A DNA stretch of 64,000 bases from an uncultured Prevotellaceae bacterium (GCA_947168395.1 CAMVLT010000007.1:57269-121268), one strand, 5' to 3'. Shown: positions 1 to 10,084, counted from the first letter of the stretch. Numbers and translations are program-made. The notes: generated from the letters alone by a model not told the origin.

Positions 1-2
1 CC

Positions 3-872
3 GAACTCTTCATCGACAACACCGACCGCAACCGCACGTCGCCCTTCGCCTTTACCGGCAACCGCTTCGAATTCCGCGCCGTAGGTTCAGAGGCTAACTG
101 CGCCTCGGCCATGATTGCGCTGAACAGCGCCGTCGCCGAAGCCCTGGTTGACTTCAAGAAGCGTGTGGATGCCCTCGTTCCCGAACTGGAGAAGACACTC
201 GATGGCACAGGTCACAGCGCCACGTTCCATGCCATCATCGACGTGCTGCGCGAGGACATCAAGACCTGCAAGCCCATACGTTTTGACGGCAATGGTTACA
301 GCGACGAGTGGGTTGTTGAAGCTGAGAAGCGTGGACTGGACGTAGAGAAGTCGTGTCCCAGAATCTTTGAGCGCTACCTCGACGACGCCAGCGTCAAGAT
401 GTTCGAGAGCCTTGGCGTGATGACTAAGAAAGAACTGGAGGCCCGCAACGAGGTGAAGTGGGAGACCTACACGAAGAAGATTCAGATAGAGGCCCGCGTG
501 CTGGGCGACCTGTCAATGAACCACATCATCCCCGTCGCCACCCGCTACCAGACGCAGCTGCTTCAGAACATCAGCAACATGGCTGTGGTCTTCCCCATCG
601 ACACGGCTGACAAACTGTCTGCCCGCAACAAGAAAATCATCCAGGAGATTGCCGAGCGTACCAGTGCCATCGAGAAGGGGGTAGAGGAACTGGTTGAGGC
701 TCGCAAGAAGGCCAACAAAATTGCCGACGAGCACGACAAGGCCATAGCCTATCACGACACCGTGGAACCGTATCTTGACGCCATCCGCTATCAGATTGAC
801 AAGTTGGAACTCATCGTCGACGACAGCCTCTGGCCACTGCCGAAGTACCGCGAGCTGTTGTTCATCAGATAA
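3..872 (+). CDS. glnN: Glutamine synthetase type III, C-terminal part (gene starts before window)
   Basis: Frame is open from base 3: ELFIDNTDRNRTSPFAFTGNRFEFRAVGSEANCASAM..., typical GSIII C-terminal sequence; stop at 872. Confidence 0.88.
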   Translation, partial: ELFIDNTDRNRTSPFAFTGNRFEFRAVGSEANCASAMIALNSAVAEALVDFKKRVDALVPELEKTLDGTGHSATFHAIIDVLREDIKTCKPIRFDGNGYSDEWVVEAEKRGLDVEKSCPRIFERYLDDASVKMFESLGVMTKKELEARNEVKWETYTKKIQIEARVLGDLSMNHIIPVATRYQTQLLQNISNMAVVFPIDTADKLSARNKKIIQEIAERTSAIEKGVEELVEARKKANKIADEHDKAIAYHDTVEPYLDAIRYQIDKLELIVDDSLWPLPKYRELLFIR

Positions 873-1289
873 CAAGAAAACTTGTTACACATAGAATTTC
901 TTGAAAAAGGGTGATACGCTGACACAATGCCGATGTACAAAGGCTGTGCAACGTTTTAGAGGGTGACACAGGGTGACACAAGGGTGACACACTTTGGAAC
1001 TAAGAATTAGCCGCGCAAGGTAGGGTAAAGTCATCTGATGCTGTAGAGTAATTTAGGGTTGCCCCACGGCAAACTCCTAAATTCTCTCGAGAATTGGAGA
1101 GTTTACCCTACCTAAACTTTTACTCACCCTACGGCAAACCCTCAAATTCTCTCGTGACAACGTTGTTATACTATGCAACTCCAAGAAGACGACCTGTACT
1201 GAAACGAGGAGTGAAGAACTCTTTTGGCAGGAAATAAGGCGAAGAATCAAAAATATGGGTGATTTGTAAGGATAGTCAGTTTATTTTTG

Positions 1290-1297
1290 TACCTTTG
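1290..1297 (+). promoter_or_regulatory. Bacteroidetes -7 box TACCTTTG upstream of epimerase gene
   Basis: TACCTTTG 19 bp before ATG 1316, matches TAnnTTTG consensus. Confidence 0.6.
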
Positions 1298-1315
1298 CAG
1301 CCAAAAAGGAAGAAA

Positions 1316-2317
1316 ATGAAGATACTGATTACAGGAGCCAGCGGTTTTATCGGCTCGTTCATTGTGGAAGAGGCGTTGCGACGGGGACTGGAGACGTGGG
1401 CCGTCGTCAGGCGGAGCAGCTCGAAAGCCTACCTGACGGACGAACGCATACACTTCATTGAACTGAACCTCTCGTCGAAGGTACAATTGGTGGAGCAGCT
1501 GCGCGGCCATGAGTTTGACTATGTGGTGCATGCTGCCGGCGTGACGAAATGTCTGAACAAAGCCGACTTCTACCGCGTCAACACCGAGGGGACGAAAAAC
1601 CTGGTGAACGCCTTGCTGGAGCTGCAGATGCCGCTGCAACGGTTTGTGTATATCAGTTCGCTAAGCGTCTTCGGAGCCATCCGCGAGCAACAGCCTTACG
1701 AGGAGATACGTGAGACGGACACGCCGCAGCCGAATACGGAATATGGCCGCAGCAAGCTGGAGGCGGAACGGTGGCTGGATGACCTCTCACGCAAAAGGGC
1801 TTTTCCCTACGTCATCCTGCGGCCTACAGGGGTCTATGGCCCTCGGGAGCGGGACTACTTCATGATGGCCAAGAGCATCAAGGGTCACAGCGACTTTGCC
1901 GTAGGCTTCAAGCGCCAGGACATCACGTTTGTATATGTCACCGATGTGGTGCAGGCTGTGTTCTTGGCATTGGAGAAAGGGCAGACTGGCCGCAAGTATT
2001 TCCTGAGTGACGGACAGGTGTACCAAAGCACAACGTTCAGCGACCTGATTCACGAGGAGCTGGGCCGCCCGTGGTGGATTCGCATTACGGCACCCGTCTG
2101 GGTGCTCCGCATCGTCACCTTCTTTGGTGAGCACATCGGCCACTTGACGGGCAAGGTGACGGCGCTTAACAACGACAAATACAATATACTGAAACAGCGC
2201 AACTGGCGCTGTGACATACAACCGGCCATCGACGAGCTGGGCTACCGGCCGGAAGTGGACCTGAAAGAGGGTGTGCGCCGTAGTATAAAATGGTATAAGG
2301 AGAACGGGTGGCTGTGA
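1316..2317 (+). CDS. NAD-dependent epimerase/dehydratase (extended SDR)
   Basis: MKILITGASGFIGSFIVEEAL Rossmann motif and YGRSKLEAE; promoter box lies inside the longer ORF-track start, so ATG 1316 preferred. Confidence 0.85.
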   Translation: MKILITGASGFIGSFIVEEALRRGLETWAVVRRSSSKAYLTDERIHFIELNLSSKVQLVEQLRGHEFDYVVHAAGVTKCLNKADFYRVNTEGTKNLVNALLELQMPLQRFVYISSLSVFGAIREQQPYEEIRETDTPQPNTEYGRSKLEAERWLDDLSRKRAFPYVILRPTGVYGPRERDYFMMAKSIKGHSDFAVGFKRQDITFVYVTDVVQAVFLALEKGQTGRKYFLSDGQVYQSTTFSDLIHEELGRPWWIRITAPVWVLRIVTFFGEHIGHLTGKVTALNNDKYNILKQRNWRCDIQPAIDELGYRPEVDLKEGVRRSIKWYKENGWL

Positions 2318-2396
2318 AAAGGAGCAACGGACAAACACGGACGGACACGGACAAAAAGAGTAAGTCCGTGAAAGTCAGGTGCAAATAATGAATTAG

Positions 2397-3359
2397 GTGA
2401 AGTACTTTAAATATCTGTTTGGAATTGAGAAGAAGCCCCGACGGGGGTTGCTGGAGGCGGAATGGGTCGTCATGGGGTACCTGATGCTGACCTTGCTGCT
2501 GATGCTGTTTACGTGGACAAAGCTGCCCGACCCCGAGCCCATGCTGTGGGGACGTTTCAGGGTGGTGGTGTCAACGCTGGCCCTATGGGGTGTCTACCGC
2601 CTGGTGCCTTGTCGCTTCACAATGCTGTGCCGCGTGGTGCTGCAATTAGCCTTGCTGTCGTGGTGGTATCCCGACACGTTCTCGCTGAACCGCATATTTC
2701 CCAACCTCGACCACCATTTTGCCGCCTTCGAGCAGTCCATCTTCGGCTGCCAGCCCGCCTTGGAGTTTGCCAACCAGTGGACTCATCCCGTGTGGAGCGA
2801 ACTGATGTATTTGGGCTACTCGTCCTATTTCCTGCTCATCAGCATAGTTGTGGTCTATTATTTCATCTGGCGCTATGAGGAGTTCCACCGCACGGTATTC
2901 ATCATTCTGACGTCGTTCTTCGTCTATTATGTTGTCTTTGTCGTGCTGCCTGTCACGGGGCCGCAGTACTACTACTTGGCTGCCGGCCTTGACAACATCA
3001 GCCAGGGTGTGTTTCCCAATGTTGGCGACTACTTCCTGACCCACGACGAAATGATGAAGATGCCAGGCTACGAAGACGGATGGTTCTACCAGATTATGGT
3101 CAATGCCCATAGCGCCGGCGAGCGTCCTACGGCAGCCTTCCCCAGCAGCCATGTCGGCGTGACCGTCATCCTGCTGCTGTTGGCATGGCGCTCCAAGAGC
3201 CGTCCGCTGATATGGTTTGTATTTACGTTATTCCTGCTGATGTGTTTAGCTACAGTCTACATCCGCGCCCACTACGTCATCGACGTGTTTGGCGGTTTAT
3301 TGTCGGCAGTAATTATGTATACTACCTTACATTATATATGTAAATATCGGCGAATTTAG
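2397..3359 (+). CDS. PAP2-family phosphatase / inositol phosphotransferase-like membrane protein (GTG start)
   Basis: Multiple TM segments; AFPSSHVGVTV and RAHYVIDVFGG PAP2 motifs. Confidence 0.75.
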   Translation: MKYFKYLFGIEKKPRRGLLEAEWVVMGYLMLTLLLMLFTWTKLPDPEPMLWGRFRVVVSTLALWGVYRLVPCRFTMLCRVVLQLALLSWWYPDTFSLNRIFPNLDHHFAAFEQSIFGCQPALEFANQWTHPVWSELMYLGYSSYFLLISIVVVYYFIWRYEEFHRTVFIILTSFFVYYVVFVVLPVTGPQYYYLAAGLDNISQGVFPNVGDYFLTHDEMMKMPGYEDGWFYQIMVNAHSAGERPTAAFPSSHVGVTVILLLLAWRSKSRPLIWFVFTLFLLMCLATVYIRAHYVIDVFGGLLSAVIMYTTLHYICKYRRI

Positions 3360-3412
3360 GGTAGTAAAGTCATTTTTCTCTCCGAAAATTTGGCAGTGTC
3401 AAAAAATATCCC

Positions 3413-3420
3413 TAACTTTG
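3413..3420 (+). promoter_or_regulatory. -7 box TAACTTTG for greA leader
   Basis: TAACTTTG, long (~130 nt) leader to ATG 3551. Confidence 0.5.
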
Positions 3421-3550
3421 CCCTCGATAACAAGACATAATAGTCCAAGGATTCCGGCATTAGCGAACGCGTCGGAATTCTTTGTTTTTGTCTACCTAAA
3501 ATAATAAATAGGAAAATAGTAATTAGTAAAATAGTAAAATAGGAAATAAT

Positions 3551-4018
3551 ATGGCATACATGTCACAAGAAGGCTACGACAAATTGATAGCCGAATTAAA
3601 GTATTTGGAGAGCGTAGAACGCCCCAAAGCATCGGCCGCCATCGCGGAAGCACGCGACAAGGGCGACCTGAGTGAGAACAGTGAGTACGATGCTGCCAAG
3701 GAGGCACAGGGTCATCTGGAAGCAAAAATCAACCAGCTGAAGCTGGCCATCTCGGAAGCGAAAATTGTGGACACCTCGCGGCTGAGTACCGACGCCGTAC
3801 AGATTCTGTCGAAGGTGGAGATGACCAACCTGGCCAACAAGGCCAAGATGGCCTACACCATTGTCAGCGAGAGCGAAGCTAATCTGCGCGAGGGCAAGAT
3901 TTCCATCACCACCCCCATTGCCCAGGGCCTGCTGAACCACAAGGAAGGCGACGAGGTGGAAATCAAGATTCCGCGTGGCACCATCAAACTACGCATCGAC
4001 AAAATAACCGTAGGATAA
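3551..4018 (+). CDS. greA: Transcription elongation factor GreA
   Basis: YMSQEGYDKLIAELKYLESVERPKASAAIAEARDKGDLSENSEYDAAKE. Confidence 0.95.
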   Translation: MAYMSQEGYDKLIAELKYLESVERPKASAAIAEARDKGDLSENSEYDAAKEAQGHLEAKINQLKLAISEAKIVDTSRLSTDAVQILSKVEMTNLANKAKMAYTIVSESEANLREGKISITTPIAQGLLNHKEGDEVEIKIPRGTIKLRIDKITVG

Positions 4019-4057
4019 AAATAGTACATAGTACATAACTTAATAGTTAATAACAAG

Positions 4058-4453
4058 ATGGACATCTTTTCAAAAATCGCTGCTGGCGAAATACCCAGCT
4101 ACAAATGCGCTGAGAACGACGAGTTCTACGCATTCCTTGACATTAACCCGCTGGTGAAAGGTCACACCTTGGTGATTCCCCGCCGCGAAGTTGACTACAT
4201 CTTCGATATGGACGACGACGAAATAGGCCGCTACCAGCAGTTTGCCAAGCGCGTCGCCGTGGCCATCAAGAAGGCATTCCCCTGCCGCAAAGTAGCACAA
4301 GTGGTGCTCGGACTTGAAGTGGCACACGCCCATATCCACCTCATTCCCATGCAGAGCGAGGCCGATGTTGACTTCCGCCGTGAAAAGCTACAGCTCACGG
4401 AAGATGAGTTTAAGGAAATCGCATCGAAAATACTTGAGGAATTTTCGAAGTGA
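4058..4453 (+). CDS. HIT family protein
   Basis: DIFSKIAAGEIPSYKCAEND... HAHIHLIP histidine triad. Confidence 0.93.
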   Translation: MDIFSKIAAGEIPSYKCAENDEFYAFLDINPLVKGHTLVIPRREVDYIFDMDDDEIGRYQQFAKRVAVAIKKAFPCRKVAQVVLGLEVAHAHIHLIPMQSEADVDFRREKLQLTEDEFKEIASKILEEFSK

Positions 4454-4472
4454 AAAGGGATTAATGAATAGT

Positions 4473-4547
4473 GAAAAGTGAATAATTTGCTGCCGCCATT
4501 CCTGCAACATAACCAGCGGAACGGCGGCAGCAAATTATTCACTTTTC
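4473..4547. terminator. Large hairpin between convergent genes (30-bp arms, one mismatch)
   Basis: GAAAAGTGAATAATTTGCTGCCGCCATTCC / GGAACGGCGGCAGCAAATTATTCACTTTTC between convergent HIT and manC. Confidence 0.7.
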
Positions 4548-4566
4548 ATTTTCCCCTTTTCCCTTT

Positions 4567-5658
4567 TTATACAAACTCTTCTTTATATTTCAAGCTAACC
4601 TCATTGACATACTTTCGGATAAGCGCCGATGAGTCGCCCTTCCTACAGATGAGCAGCACGTCGCCCGATTCTGCCACGATGTAGCCTTCCAGCCCATTGA
4701 TGACGGCCAAGTGCCCCTTCGGCATCTTGATGATGTTGTCACGACAGTCCTCCAGCATCACCTCCGAGTCAATCACCACGTTGTCGCCATCACCCTTCTG
4801 CATACCCTCATAGATAGAATGCCACGTACCAAGGTCGGCCCAGCCGAAACTGCACTTCATAACGTAGACGTTCTGTGACTTCTCCAAGATGCCGTTGTCG
4901 ATGGAGAGGTTGGGAAACTTCGAGAAGTTTTCCCTGATATACTCACACTCCTGCTCCAGACTGATGCTCATGCCTTCCTGGTCGATAAGCCTCAATACCA
5001 CAGGCAGGATTTTGCGCAGGGACAATACCAAATTCTTGACATTGGACATGAAGATGCCCGTGTTCCACAGGAACTCGCCGCTCTCGACAAACAGCCGTGC
5101 AAAGTCACGCTCAGGCTTCTCCGTGAACGACTGCACTTTGTACAAGTCCTCCGGCCCAGCCGGGTCACCCATCTGAATATAACCATATCCCGGCTCGGGA
5201 CGTGTCGGCTTAACGCCCATCGCTATCAGACAGTCGTTCTGCTCCACAAAATCGAAACATTCCTTAACATTACGCTCAAAAGCCTCATCACCAAACACAG
5301 CCTGGTCTGACGGCAGTATGATAATCTGGGCATTGGGACAGATATGGGAAATGCGAAAGGCAGCCCATGCCACACTCGGCGCCGTATTACGTGCAACCGG
5401 CTCGGCCAGCACGTTATCGGCAGGCAATTCGGGTAACTGATCAGTCACCCAATGTGAATACTCCACTTGGGTGCTGATGTAGATGTTCTCACGGGGAACG
5501 ATACGCACCATGCGGTCGTAAGCCTGCTGCAACTGGGTACGTCCGGTTCCGAAGAAGTCAATAAACTGCTTTGGTTTCTGTTCACGGCTGCAAGGCCACA
5601 GACGTCTGCCCTTTCCACCAGCCAGAATGACACAGAAATGCTTTTCTGATATTTCCAT
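4567..5658 (-). CDS. manC: Mannose-1-phosphate guanylyltransferase
   Basis: CVILAGGKGRRLWPCSREQKPKQFIDFFG; FTEKPE; nucleotidyltransferase motifs. Confidence 0.9.
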   Translation of the reverse strand: MEISEKHFCVILAGGKGRRLWPCSREQKPKQFIDFFGTGRTQLQQAYDRMVRIVPRENIYISTQVEYSHWVTDQLPELPADNVLAEPVARNTAPSVAWAAFRISHICPNAQIIILPSDQAVFGDEAFERNVKECFDFVEQNDCLIAMGVKPTRPEPGYGYIQMGDPAGPEDLYKVQSFTEKPERDFARLFVESGEFLWNTGIFMSNVKNLVLSLRKILPVVLRLIDQEGMSISLEQECEYIRENFSKFPNLSIDNGILEKSQNVYVMKCSFGWADLGTWHSIYEGMQKGDGDNVVIDSEVMLEDCRDNIIKMPKGHLAVINGLEGYIVAESGDVLLICRKGDSSALIRKYVNEVSLKYKEEFV

Positions 5659-5797
5659 TATTTTAGATATACGAGTTAGCTTCTAATTCGGGGGCGAAGA
5701 TACGCAATAAATATGATATTTGCAAGTATTTTTAAGATTTTTAGCTGAAAGTCTTTGTCATTTCATTTTTTATTAGTACCTTTGCACCGCTTTTCGA

Positions 5798-5879
5798 GCC
5801 CAGATGGCGGAATCGGTAGACGCGCTGGTCTCAAACACCAGTGGGGCAACCCGTGCCGGTTCGACCCCGGCTCTGGGTA
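5798..5879 (+). tRNA. tRNA-Leu (anticodon CAA)
   Basis: Acceptor GCCCAGA/TCTGGGT, anticodon stem CTGGT-CTCAAAC-ACCAG, long variable arm, GGTTCGACCCC T-arm; CCA not encoded. Confidence 0.93.
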
Positions 5880-5897
5880 CAAAGCTCAAAAGCGAAG

Positions 5898-5930
5898 TGC
5901 TGCAAGTCTACAGATTGCAGCATTTTTTTT
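5898..5930 (+). terminator. Rho-independent terminator after tRNA-Leu
   Basis: TGCTGCAA..TTGCAGCA followed by 8 T. Confidence 0.85.
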
Positions 5931-5996
5931 AACCATCCCGAGACTGGCACAGGTTTTCGGTATTACAGATAAATCACAATATAAAGCTAAGATAAA

Positions 5997-8747
5997 ATGA
6001 TAGACAGCATTGTTGAAAGTTTTAAAAACAACTTGATAGCCGAGGATCGTTACCAGATGATTCTCGACGGTCTACAGGTGACACTTATTATCACGCTCTG
6101 TGCTACCGTCTTAGGCACGATACTGGGCGGACTGGTGTGCTGGATGCGCATGAACCGGCGGGCATGGCTGCGGCAAGTGGCCAAAGTGTATATCGACCTG
6201 ATGCGCGGCACACCCGTACTGGTGCTGCTCATGCTGATGTACTATGTGGTGATGGCACCGATGGACGCTACGGGCATTGTGGTGGCCATCGTCACCTTCG
6301 CCCTAAACACGGCAGCCTACATCAGCGAGATGCTGCGCACCACCATTCAGGGTATTGACCGAGGCCAGACCGAGGCGGGACTGGCCTTAGGCTATACACA
6401 ACGGCAGACGTTCTTCCGGATAGTGCTGCCACAGGTCATCAGGGCGGTGATGCCCGTCTATCAGGGCGAAGTGGTGAGTCTGCTGAAGGGTACAAGTATC
6501 GTGGGTTACATTGCCGTGAACGACATGACACGAGCTTCCGACCTGATACGCTCGCGAACGTTCGATGCCTTCTTCCCCCTCATTGTGACCGCCATCATCT
6601 ATTTCTTCATGGCATGGCTCATCGGAGTGCTGCTGATGTCGCTGGTGCAGCGCCAGCGTATGAAAGCCATTGCTGCGGCAGTAGTGCTGACGCTGTTTGG
6701 CATGGTGGCTTACGTGCCAACGCTTGCGGATGGCTGTTCTGCAGCAACCGTGGCCGACGGTTCTTTGCAGGGCAAAGCTCCATCGGATGTTCCTTCCGTC
6801 TTCAAGGCCCTCTCCGGCAAGCGTGTCGGAGTCATTATCGGCAGCATACAAGACATTGCCGTCACCGACATGGCCCCCGATGCCGACATTCTGCGCGTAG
6901 CCAACACGACCGACATGCTGACAGCCTTAGAGAGCGGCAAGGTGGAGGTGGCAGGCGGTGAGAGCCTGACGCTGATATTCAACAAGGAGCTGGCCGCCAA
7001 GGTGGACTCGGTGGACTCGGGGCTGAAACCAATTCCGATAGGTGCCTGTTTCCGCCAGGACAATACCGCGTTGCAGCAGGACTTCAACCGCTTCCTGGCC
7101 GACATTCGCAACGACGGCACCTACCAGGAGATTATGGACCGCTGGAGGAATGCCGACGACCCCTCGGCCGTGACAATACCCCAGCAGCGCGGCACAGGGC
7201 GCACCCTGCATGTGGCAACCTACCCGGCCATGCCTCCGTTCAACTTTATCTGCATGGGAAAGCCGTCGGGCATAGAGCCAGACATACTGACGGAGTGGGC
7301 TAACCGCCGCAACTGGCAACTGGAGTTTCTCGTGATGGACTTCGCCTCGCAGATTCCTGCCGTACAGACAGGCAAAGCCGACATGGCCTTAGGGGCTATC
7401 AGCATTACCGAGGAGCGACAGAAGCAGGTGCTCTTCTCCGACGGTTATATCGATTCGCACATTGTGCTGATTACACGAAAAGGAGAAAGCCTCACCTCCA
7501 ACCCCGCTTCCGAGGAGAAAGGAGAGACAGAAGGTGAGGTTTTTGGTGTTATCGCTTTCCTTATTATTATAATAGGTGGCGGCGCATGGCTATTTGTTCG
7601 TCGCAAACACCACTCCGCATCACATTCCACTCCCCTCCCTCACAGGGAGGGGACGGGGGAGAGTGTGTTAGGCCTTCACATCTCCCACGTGAAGAAAAGT
7701 TTCGGTACGTTCGATGTGCTGCGCGATATCAATGTTGATATACACAAGGGCGAGGTAATCTCCATCATCGGCCCCTCAGGAACGGGCAAGAGCACTTTCC
7801 TGCGATGTCTGAACCTCTTGGAGCACCCCACCAGCGGCAGCATCCTCATCAACGGACAAGACATCCTGTCTCCCAATGCTGACGTACCTATGCTGCGCCG
7901 CCGTATGGGCATGGTGTTCCAGTCGTTCAACTTGTTCAACGGCATGTCGGTACTCGACAACATCTGCCTGGCACCCATGCAGCTGCTTGGCAAAAGCCGT
8001 GAGGAAGCCGAGCAGAAAGCTTACGAACTGCTGAAGATGGTGGGACTGGCCGAACGAGCCGATGCCCTGCCCGACCAACTATCAGGTGGACAGAAGCAGC
8101 GTGTAGCCATTGCACGTGCGCTGGCTATGGAGCCCGAGATACTGCTCTTCGATGAACCGACCTCTGCCCTCGACCCCACAATGGTGAGCGAGGTGCTGGG
8201 CGTGATGACACGACTGGCCCGTGAGGGCATGACGATGATTGTGGTGACCCACGAGATGCGCTTCGCCCGTCAGGTGAGCAGCCGCGTGCTGTTCTTTGCC
8301 GACGGTGTGGTCTATGAGGACGGCACACCCGACCAACTCTTCGAACATCCGCAGCGCGAGCGTACCCGCCAGTTCATACAGCAGATACACGAGACGACAT
8401 TCAGCATCGAGAGCGAGCAATTCGACTGGTATGCCATGATGGCGCAGATGGAGCAGTTCTGTCAGCAATACAACCTGTCGCGCCAGCAGACCGACGGCGT
8501 GCTCCACGTTATAGACGAATCGCTCAGCATCCTCGGCTCAGGTGAAAAAGCTATCCAGTCCGGCACGCGCCTCACGCTGTCCTATACGGAGCAGGACGAT
8601 ACGCTGCAGTTCACCGTCAACTGTCCGCAGGCCATCGACCGCGATGTCTTCCAAGCCGACAACGACGATTTAGCCCTGACCATCCTGCGCAACTTCTGCC
8701 GCGACATCAGCATCGACGGCAATATGCTCCGCATAACTGTCAGGTAG
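5997..8747 (+). CDS. Single-chain amino-acid ABC transporter (permease + substrate-binding lobes + ATPase)
   Basis: HisM/GlnP-like permease N-terminus; SBP_bac_3-like segments; ATPase with GPSGTGKST, LSGGQKQRVAIARAL, LLFDEPTSALDP. Confidence 0.88.
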   Translation: MIDSIVESFKNNLIAEDRYQMILDGLQVTLIITLCATVLGTILGGLVCWMRMNRRAWLRQVAKVYIDLMRGTPVLVLLMLMYYVVMAPMDATGIVVAIVTFALNTAAYISEMLRTTIQGIDRGQTEAGLALGYTQRQTFFRIVLPQVIRAVMPVYQGEVVSLLKGTSIVGYIAVNDMTRASDLIRSRTFDAFFPLIVTAIIYFFMAWLIGVLLMSLVQRQRMKAIAAAVVLTLFGMVAYVPTLADGCSAATVADGSLQGKAPSDVPSVFKALSGKRVGVIIGSIQDIAVTDMAPDADILRVANTTDMLTALESGKVEVAGGESLTLIFNKELAAKVDSVDSGLKPIPIGACFRQDNTALQQDFNRFLADIRNDGTYQEIMDRWRNADDPSAVTIPQQRGTGRTLHVATYPAMPPFNFICMGKPSGIEPDILTEWANRRNWQLEFLVMDFASQIPAVQTGKADMALGAISITEERQKQVLFSDGYIDSHIVLITRKGESLTSNPASEEKGETEGEVFGVIAFLIIIIGGGAWLFVRRKHHSASHSTPLPHREGTGESVLGLHISHVKKSFGTFDVLRDINVDIHKGEVISIIGPSGTGKSTFLRCLNLLEHPTSGSILINGQDILSPNADVPMLRRRMGMVFQSFNLFNGMSVLDNICLAPMQLLGKSREEAEQKAYELLKMVGLAERADALPDQLSGGQKQRVAIARALAMEPEILLFDEPTSALDPTMVSEVLGVMTRLAREGMTMIVVTHEMRFARQVSSRVLFFADGVVYEDGTPDQLFEHPQRERTRQFIQQIHETTFSIESEQFDWYAMMAQMEQFCQQYNLSRQQTDGVLHVIDESLSILGSGEKAIQSGTRLTLSYTEQDDTLQFTVNCPQAIDRDVFQADNDDLALTILRNFCRDISIDGNMLRITVR

Positions 8748-8749
8748 AG

Positions 8750-10015
8750 TCATTTGTTGGCGTTGCAGCGGGCGGTATAGAACTGGCGGAAGTCCGACCA
8801 TTTGTAGTATGGATAGTTGTCCGTAGTCAAGGGCAGACTGGCCTCCTTGCCGTTCAGCAGGCATTTCACCAGCACATCGTCGCTGGCCTTCTTGCTGCGG
8901 TAGAATACGAGCTGTATGTTGCAAGCCTTGCAAGTGTTCCAGTTCTGGTAGCAGTTCTTTATCTCGTAGGGGTCCTCGGGGTCAAGGTCGGCACCGTTGA
9001 TGCCCATGAGGATGTGGAGCGGCCCCAGACAATCATCGTGGCCGAATCGCAGGTCGGCAATGTGGTCGCTACTACCATCGAGCACGGCATCGGCCTTCTT
9101 GATGATGTCCTCCAAGATGGGAATCATCATGTACTGGCGGGGAAACAGCCAGGAGTAGGTGCCCAGATTGGAACTCTCCCATCGCTCAGCTATCTCCTTG
9201 TCGGTGATAAGATTGCCCATCATGCCCTCATGACCGATATTAGGCAGCGAGGTGTATAGGTTGATGAAGTTGTCACCAATATGATGTACGCTGCCAGGCA
9301 GTCCCTCGGTAGAGGTGAAGGCACGACCGACAATCGTTTCGCGCAGGTTGTCGTTGTACTTGAACTTGTCGCGGTTCTTCTCGTAGCGGGGCTTGTGGCT
9401 GGGAAAGTCGCGACGGGCGGGATTCTGACGGTCGGCAGGCACCACACCGTCGAGGGTGAAGCGCGACGACTGCTCGCGAATCTCTATCTTGGGATTACAC
9501 TGCACCAGTTCCTGACAGAAGCCTGCCATGCTGATGACGCAACGCCCACTGAGCGAGGCAATGGCAAACACATTGCCGCCCTTCTTGAACACCTCGGGGA
9601 AATTGTTGTACATGGTTCGGGCTATGCGCTGGTGCTGCTCCCAGCCCAGGTCGCTCAGCTCGCTAACACCGGTGGACAGTTCATCCTTGGCAGCCTCAAA
9701 CTTCTTGTAAAACGCCTCGCCCTCGGCAGTGAGCTGGTGCTTGCGGTGAGCAATGGTCAGCAGGCTGTCCATTTCGCGATAGAGGAAAGCGTTCCAGTAG
9801 TAGCGAGAGCCGTGACGGCCATAGTGGCTGATGTAGAACGGCTTGTAGCCGCTGGGAGCCTTGGTCAGTTTCTCGGTCGTGAACTCATACGGATAGTCGG
9901 TACCGTATGCTTTCCTTGGATCGGCCTTCAGCTGATCTAATGGTGAGCGACCTTGTGCCCAACCTGCAAGCGCAAAGGCGATGAATACAATAATAGTCAA
10001 GGTTCTTCTCTTCAT
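8750..10015 (-). CDS. Histidine-type phosphatase (MINPP/phytase-like), secreted
   Basis: Signal peptide; YISHYGRHGSRY (RHGxR) and HIADLRFGHDD. Confidence 0.8.
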   Translation of the reverse strand: MKRRTLTIIVFIAFALAGWAQGRSPLDQLKADPRKAYGTDYPYEFTTEKLTKAPSGYKPFYISHYGRHGSRYYWNAFLYREMDSLLTIAHRKHQLTAEGEAFYKKFEAAKDELSTGVSELSDLGWEQHQRIARTMYNNFPEVFKKGGNVFAIASLSGRCVISMAGFCQELVQCNPKIEIREQSSRFTLDGVVPADRQNPARRDFPSHKPRYEKNRDKFKYNDNLRETIVGRAFTSTEGLPGSVHHIGDNFINLYTSLPNIGHEGMMGNLITDKEIAERWESSNLGTYSWLFPRQYMMIPILEDIIKKADAVLDGSSDHIADLRFGHDDCLGPLHILMGINGADLDPEDPYEIKNCYQNWNTCKACNIQLVFYRSKKASDDVLVKCLLNGKEASLPLTTDNYPYYKWSDFRQFYTARCNANK

Positions 10016-10084
10016 GTCTCTTAGTTTTATGTTCAGTTATTGATATTTGCTTACTCGCCAAAGCGGCACCTCATAATCCTGAAT

